A stretch of 9,239 nt of DNA from NCBI GenBank assembly GCA_937996765.1, contig CALKUG010000340.1, forward strand, positions 1-9,239, given 5' to 3'. The position numbers and the translations under genes were made by a program. Positions 1 to 6,200 of this stretch are shown piece after piece. The notes beneath the pieces are model-generated. The model made no database searches. It saw nothing but the letters and a program-made list of their open reading frames with translations, and was not told where the DNA came from. This DNA is from an uncultured Ignavibacteria bacterium (GTDB lineage: Bacteria; Bacteroidota; Ignavibacteria; Ignavibacteriales; Ignavibacteriaceae). Numbering within the stretch: the stretch's first letter is position 1; each line of letters begins with the position of its first letter.

Positions 1-221
1 TAAGGTGGAATGCTTCACAAAATATTAGTAATGTGATTCTTGCATACTCTACCAATAATGGTGTGAACTGGACTGATTTTGCAGGGTTTTATCCTGCGGT
101 TACAGGAAGTGCTTCAATAACAGTACCCAACGTTTCGACAGCAAATGCCCGTTTCAGTGTGCGCGATGCGGCTTCCAATGTTCTTGCTGATAGTAGTGAT
201 GCATCATTTACAATTGCTGCG
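1..221 (+). repeat. Partial Ig-like module (module 0), cut by the window edge
   Basis: The C-terminal three quarters of one repeat module. It starts at the conserved Trp of the ITW strand (codon 6-8), keeps the Asp-box-like YSTNNGVNW, and ends with DSSDASFTI. It lacks the second-half Trp found in nearly all other modules, having SASITVP where others have YSW.IP. The first 20 or so residues of the module lie upstream, so the array is longer than this window shows. Confidence 0.9.
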
Positions 222-3200
222 CTGCGAGTGCTAACACCCAACGGAAACGAAGGTTTACGTATTGGTGAACGTGCGACAATAACCTGGACTGCTACTTCCA
301 TCTCAACGGTACGTCTTGAATTTTCATCTGATGCAGGAGCAACATGGTCACCCATCACAGGTGCTGAAAACCTCAATGCAGGTGTAGGTACTTTTAGTTG
401 GGTAGTACCCGGTTCAGCAACAGATCAGGGATTGATACGTATTAGCAGTGTTGAGAATCCTGCTTTTTTTGATTTGAGCGATCAAGTATTTAAAATTGGT
501 AATATCACAGTTGTTTCGCCAAATGGTTCAGAGGATTACCAATCAGGCACAGCCAAGCAAATCAGTTGGTCAGTTACTCCAAACATCACCACATTGGTAT
601 TAGAGCTATCTACCAATAACGGAGTAAGCTGGTCGCAGATTGCATCGGGAGTAAACTCTACCGCATTATCATATAATTGGTTGGTTCCATCCTCTGTAAC
701 ATCAACAGCGCGTATTAGAATTACTGATGCAGCTAACAATAATTTGAGAGATACATCTAATGCCGCATTTGCAATTCGTAGTTTAACACTCACATCCCCT
801 AACGGTGGTGAGAGATTTCAATCAGGTACTTCACGTACTATTACTTGGTCTGCCGGTAATGTGAGCAATGTTCGTCTTGAATATACCACCAATAACGGTA
901 GTGATTGGAACAGCATTGCCGCATCTGTTCCTGCCGGTACACAAAGCTATTCATGGTTGATTCCCAATATTCATCAATTTGGCGTGCAGGTTCGTATTAC
1001 CGATGCCGATAGACTTGGTGCAAACATAAACGACATCAGCGATGGCTCCTTTGTAATTAGAAATTTAACATTAACCTCGCCCAATGGTGGCGAAGTATAT
1101 GCTGCTAATAGCACACAAGCAATAGTATGGCAAAACGGAAGTAATATTTCTTCTGTACGGCTTGAATACACAACCAACAATGGTGTTAACTGGATATCCG
1201 TAATTGATGCTACTAATGCCGATGGTTCTTATTCATGGAATGCCCCAATTCTTCAGAACTCAACCATGTTAGTAAGAATTTCTGATGTATTGAATACTGG
1301 GGTGGGAGATACTTCTGATGCTACGTTTAGCGTTGGCACACTCGCCCTCGCTTACCCAAACGGAGGAGAGAGGTTAAGAGTAGGGCAAGTTGATACCATC
1401 AGATGGAACACCATTTCATCTGTAACAAATGTACTGCTCGATTATAGCACCAACGATGGTGTAAGTTGGAATACAATCAATAATGGTAACCCTGTTAGTA
1501 GTGCCCTACAACAATATGCATGGACAGTCCCCAATACTCCCTCCGACAATGTTGTAGTTCGAGTTCGTGATAATGCAAACGCTCTTGTGGCAGATATTTC
1601 AAACGGTGTGTTTACTATTTCCTCAATAACGGTTACCACACCTAATGGTGGCGAGGTGATGCAGTCGGGGGCTTTATTCCCAATTACTTGGAATGCAGCG
1701 TTTGTTTCTACGGTCACATTGGCCTATTCCTCGGATGGCGGAGTGCAATGGAATAATATAGGTAGCGTGCCTGCAGGAGATGGCACTTTTAATTGGACTG
1801 TTCCCGCAGTGGCAACTGTTTCAGGTTTAGTGCGTGTTTCTGATGCAACAGCTTCAAATGTGTTTGATAATAGCAACAGCACTTTTAGAATTGTTAATTT
1901 ACGAGTAACCTCTCCCAATGGTGGAGAGATTATTCAAGCAGGTAGTACCGTTCCTATTACCTGGGTGAGTGGTGGTACAAATAGTGTACGATTAGAATAT
2001 AGTACCGATAACGGTACCACATGGCAGACTATAAGTGCCTCGACACCAGCAGCAGGTGGCACTTTTAATTGGCCGGTGTCATCATCAATAAGTTCTTCTC
2101 AAATGCTTATTGCAATTACCTCTGCTGATGTTCCGGGAATTAGAGATGTTAGTGATGCCCAATTTAAGGTTGGTTCGGTTCAATTTTTATCACCCGTTCT
2201 TTCAGATACATTACAATCGGGCAGATCTGTTACAATCAACTGGAGTGGCACTTCAAGTGTTACATCTGTTAATTTTGAATATTCAGTTGATGATGGTGCA
2301 ACGTGGAATGCAATACAGAGCGGAGTTACTTCAGCAGGCACAAACTCGTTTTTATGGAGTGCGATTCCCGCAGGCCTCAGCAGCAATGTGGGTCGTATAA
2401 GAGTTTATGATAACGCCTCTGTAAATATTGCAGCTGTTTCCTCGAGAGTTAATTTTGTTAATCTCAATCTCACATCTCCAAATGGTGGGGAAGTGTATTC
2501 TGTAGGTAGTACTCAGAATATTACTTGGTCGGGTAGTTTATTGATTGATTCTATACGAGTTGATTTAAGCACCAATGGTGGTAACTCATGGAGTACTATT
2601 GTAAATTCGGCTCCGGTTAGTGCAGGCACAGCTGCTTGGAATATCCCGACAAATACACCTCTAACCACAAATGCACGACTCCGAGTAATTACAAGGAACA
2701 ACAGAATTCTTGATGAGAGTGATGCAAGCTTTAGCTTGGCTAATCTACAGATTTCCTCTCCAAGTATTTCAACTCAGTGGCAGGCCGGCACTACACAATC
2801 CATCCAATGGTCTTCTACTAATCTACAGAATGTGCGGATAGATTATTCAATAAACAACGGTAGCTCATGGAGTACCATCATTAATTCTGTTGCTGCTTCT
2901 GCCTCCACATACTCATGGCAAATACCATCCGATTTAGCAACCTCAACCGCTCTTATCAGAATTACTTCGGTTGAAACTCCTGCTGTGCAAGTTGTGAGTT
3001 CGCTATTTTCAATTAAAAGATTGGATATAACAAGTCCTGTTGGTGGCGAATTTTGGAAGGCAGGAACACAAAACTTAATCACATACTCCTATGGAAATGT
3101 GTCAAATGTTAGAATAGATTTTTCTACCAACAATGGTAATTCCTGGAACGTTATTACTGCCACTACTCCGGTAAACTCAGCCGGATTTACTTGGACACCC

Positions 3201-6200
3201 AATGCGGCCATTGGTTCTGATTCAGTTCGTATTCGTTTAATGGATGCAAGTAATAGCGCCGTAAGAGATAGTTCGGGATCAAATTTCGCAATTAAAAATT
3301 TAACTGTTACAACTCCTAATGGTGGTGAGCAGTTTTACTCGGGACAAAATGTGACCGTTTCATGGAGTGCAACTCCTAATGTAACAGCAGTTAATGTTGA
3401 GCTCTCTACAAATAATGGTGTTAATTGGTCAACCCTTGCTTCGAACATCACAAATATTGGAAGCTATTTATGGAGCATTGCATCAATGGGCGCCGTTGAC
3501 TCTGCACTTATAAGAGTCTCAGATGCCGCAGCAGGTGTGGTGGTTTCAGATGTTAGTAATGGAGTTTTTAAAATAAACTCATTACGTTTAATTTCTCCAA
3601 ATGGAGGTGAAACATTTATCGGTGGCGGAATAACTCAAATTAACTGGAGTTCTTCACCTTCCATCTCTGCTATTCGATTAGATTACTCTACCGATGGAGT
3701 AAACTGGACTCTCATAAATGCAAGTGTACCCGCTGCATCAGGTGTGTTTGATTGGTCTATTCCTCAGCTTGCCTCGACAACGCTCAGATTAAGAATTATG
3801 AGTACACTTGACAATACGTTGTTCGATACCACAGATGCAACTTTTAAGGTGGGGTCATTAGTCCTGACTTCTCCCAACACCAACGATAGATGGTTAGAGG
3901 GTTCTGTAAAACGAATTCAATGGTCAGCTTCCTCCAATGTTGCTCGTGTAGATCTTTCATATTCGTTAGATAACGGATTAACTTATACTCCAATTCCCGG
4001 ACCTATTGATGCAACTGCCGGATTTTATGATTGGAGGATTCCCGCAAACTCCGTTACACAGCTTGCGCGAGTGAGGATAATTGAATCACAGAACCTGCGT
4101 TCTGAAATCATTGGCGATACCTCTAATGTCTTTACGATTTCACGTCTTGAGTTTGTAACTCCTTCAGGTGGTGAAAACTTTATTGGCGGAGCAACTCAAA
4201 CCGTACGTTGGTTAAAGAGTAACGATATTGTTGGTCATTATTTATTTTACAGTACAAACGCAGGTACCAATTGGGTGCTCTTCGATTCTGTTGGCAATGT
4301 ATCGAGTTATAATTGGTTGATGCCCGTAAATATTTCGAGTAATTCGATGAGGTTACGAATATCTGATACTCGGGATCTTACATTAAGCGATACTTCCGCA
4401 ATATTTAGTATATCTGCTCCCGCACTTGCGATTATTGCACCTACCACCAACCAAATAGTTCGTTCGGGTTCACCGCTAACCATAAGATGGGCAGCCCAAA
4501 ACGTAAATAGTTACCGCGTTGAATACTCCTTAGATAACGCTACAACATGGAGTACCATAGGCGGAACGCTTACAGCCGGTACTGATAGTATTGTGTGGAA
4601 TATACCCGATTCCATTTCTTCTACTCAGGCGTTTGTTCGTGTTCTTGATGCTAATCGCATAACGGTTGGAGATACTGCCGGTGCTTTTGTGATTAGAAGA
4701 GTTTCACTTTTATCTCCAAATGGCGGAGAGCAACTACAGGTAGGTAATACCTATCCTATTACGTGGGCGGTGAGTACTGATATAAATTCAGTCAACATCG
4801 AATACAGTTCTAATAATGGTTCAACCTGGTCGGTAATTTCCTCTTCACTTCCAGCCAATACCGGACGATTCGATTGGACAGTATCCGCTTCTCAAATCAG
4901 TAATAACGCAGTTATTCGTATTTCAGATCAAACTGCCTCTGCTATAAACGATGTAAGCTCTGCCGTGTTTAGAGTTGCTTCACTTTCTGTATTGAGCCCT
5001 AACGGTGGCGAACGCCTTCAGGCAGGAGTTGCAAGCCAGATTCAATGGACAGCCAGCTCAAATGTTGCAACAGTGAATATTTCATACTCTGTCGGTGGTC
5101 AGTATATCCCGATAGCTAATTCGGTTGTGAACACGGGAAATTATAATTGGTTAGTGCCGACTATATTGGGTTCACAGACTATCAAAATTCTTGTTGCTGA
5201 TGCTCAAAGCAATAACACCATTTCTGATAGTAGTGACGCTGTATTTTCCGTCTCAAGGTTATTGGCTATTGCACCAACAGGTGGAGCTCAGTTGCGGGCA
5301 GGTACTTCAACACAAGTCCAATGGCAAAACTCTTCGGATATTGTGAATGTTAACATTGAGTACTCAATTGACTCAGCCAGAACTTGGCTACCGGTAATAA
5401 CAAATCAAGTTGCCTCAACAGGTTTTATCAATTGGAGTATTCCAATAAACCTAACTTCAACAAATGCCTATGTTCGTGTAACCGATGCGAGCAATGCATC
5501 TATAGCAGATACTTCAGAGCGTTTCACAATATTTAGTACTACACTCGATTTAATTTCACTTACCGGTGGTGAATTTTTAAGCACGGGTAAGACCTATCCA
5601 ATTCGTTGGAATTCATCATTCATTACAAATGTTGGAATACAGTATAGCTTAAATGACGGTGCAACGTGGTTTGATATCCGCACATCAGTTAATGCCGCTG
5701 ATGGTCAGTTTTTGTGGAGTGTTGATAATAACCTTATAACCAATACCGCTCGTATTAGAATATACGATGCTGCTTCGCCTCAAATGGCTGATTCATCGGC
5801 ATCATCCATCAAAATTGGTAATGTATCACTTCTCTCTCCAAACGGTGGTGAGACCTATCCTGCCGGCGGAAATAGAACTATCACCTGGTCCGCATCGGCG
5901 AATGTTACTTCTGTGAATCTTTATTATAAAACGGGTTCCACCTGGATTCCGATTGTTGCAGGTTTGCCATCAACACCGGCAGGTTATGTTTGGACGATAC
6001 CGAATATACAAAGCTCCTCGGCTTCATTGCGCATTGAGGATGTTGCTTCAAACGGAAATATAGATGATACTACCAACAATCGGTTTAATATAGTTTCGCT
6101 TCAACTTATTTCACCAAATGGTAGTGAGATATGGCAAAGTAACGGCAACTATATAATTCAATGGCAACCAACAACATTAATTTCTTCACTACGCATTGAT

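Noticed and set aside
464..470. Run of seven T as a possible frameshift or phase-variation site
   Set aside because: The frame continues unbroken through it and encodes the expected module sequence (PAFFDLSD); a single short run is weak evidence for programmed slippage.
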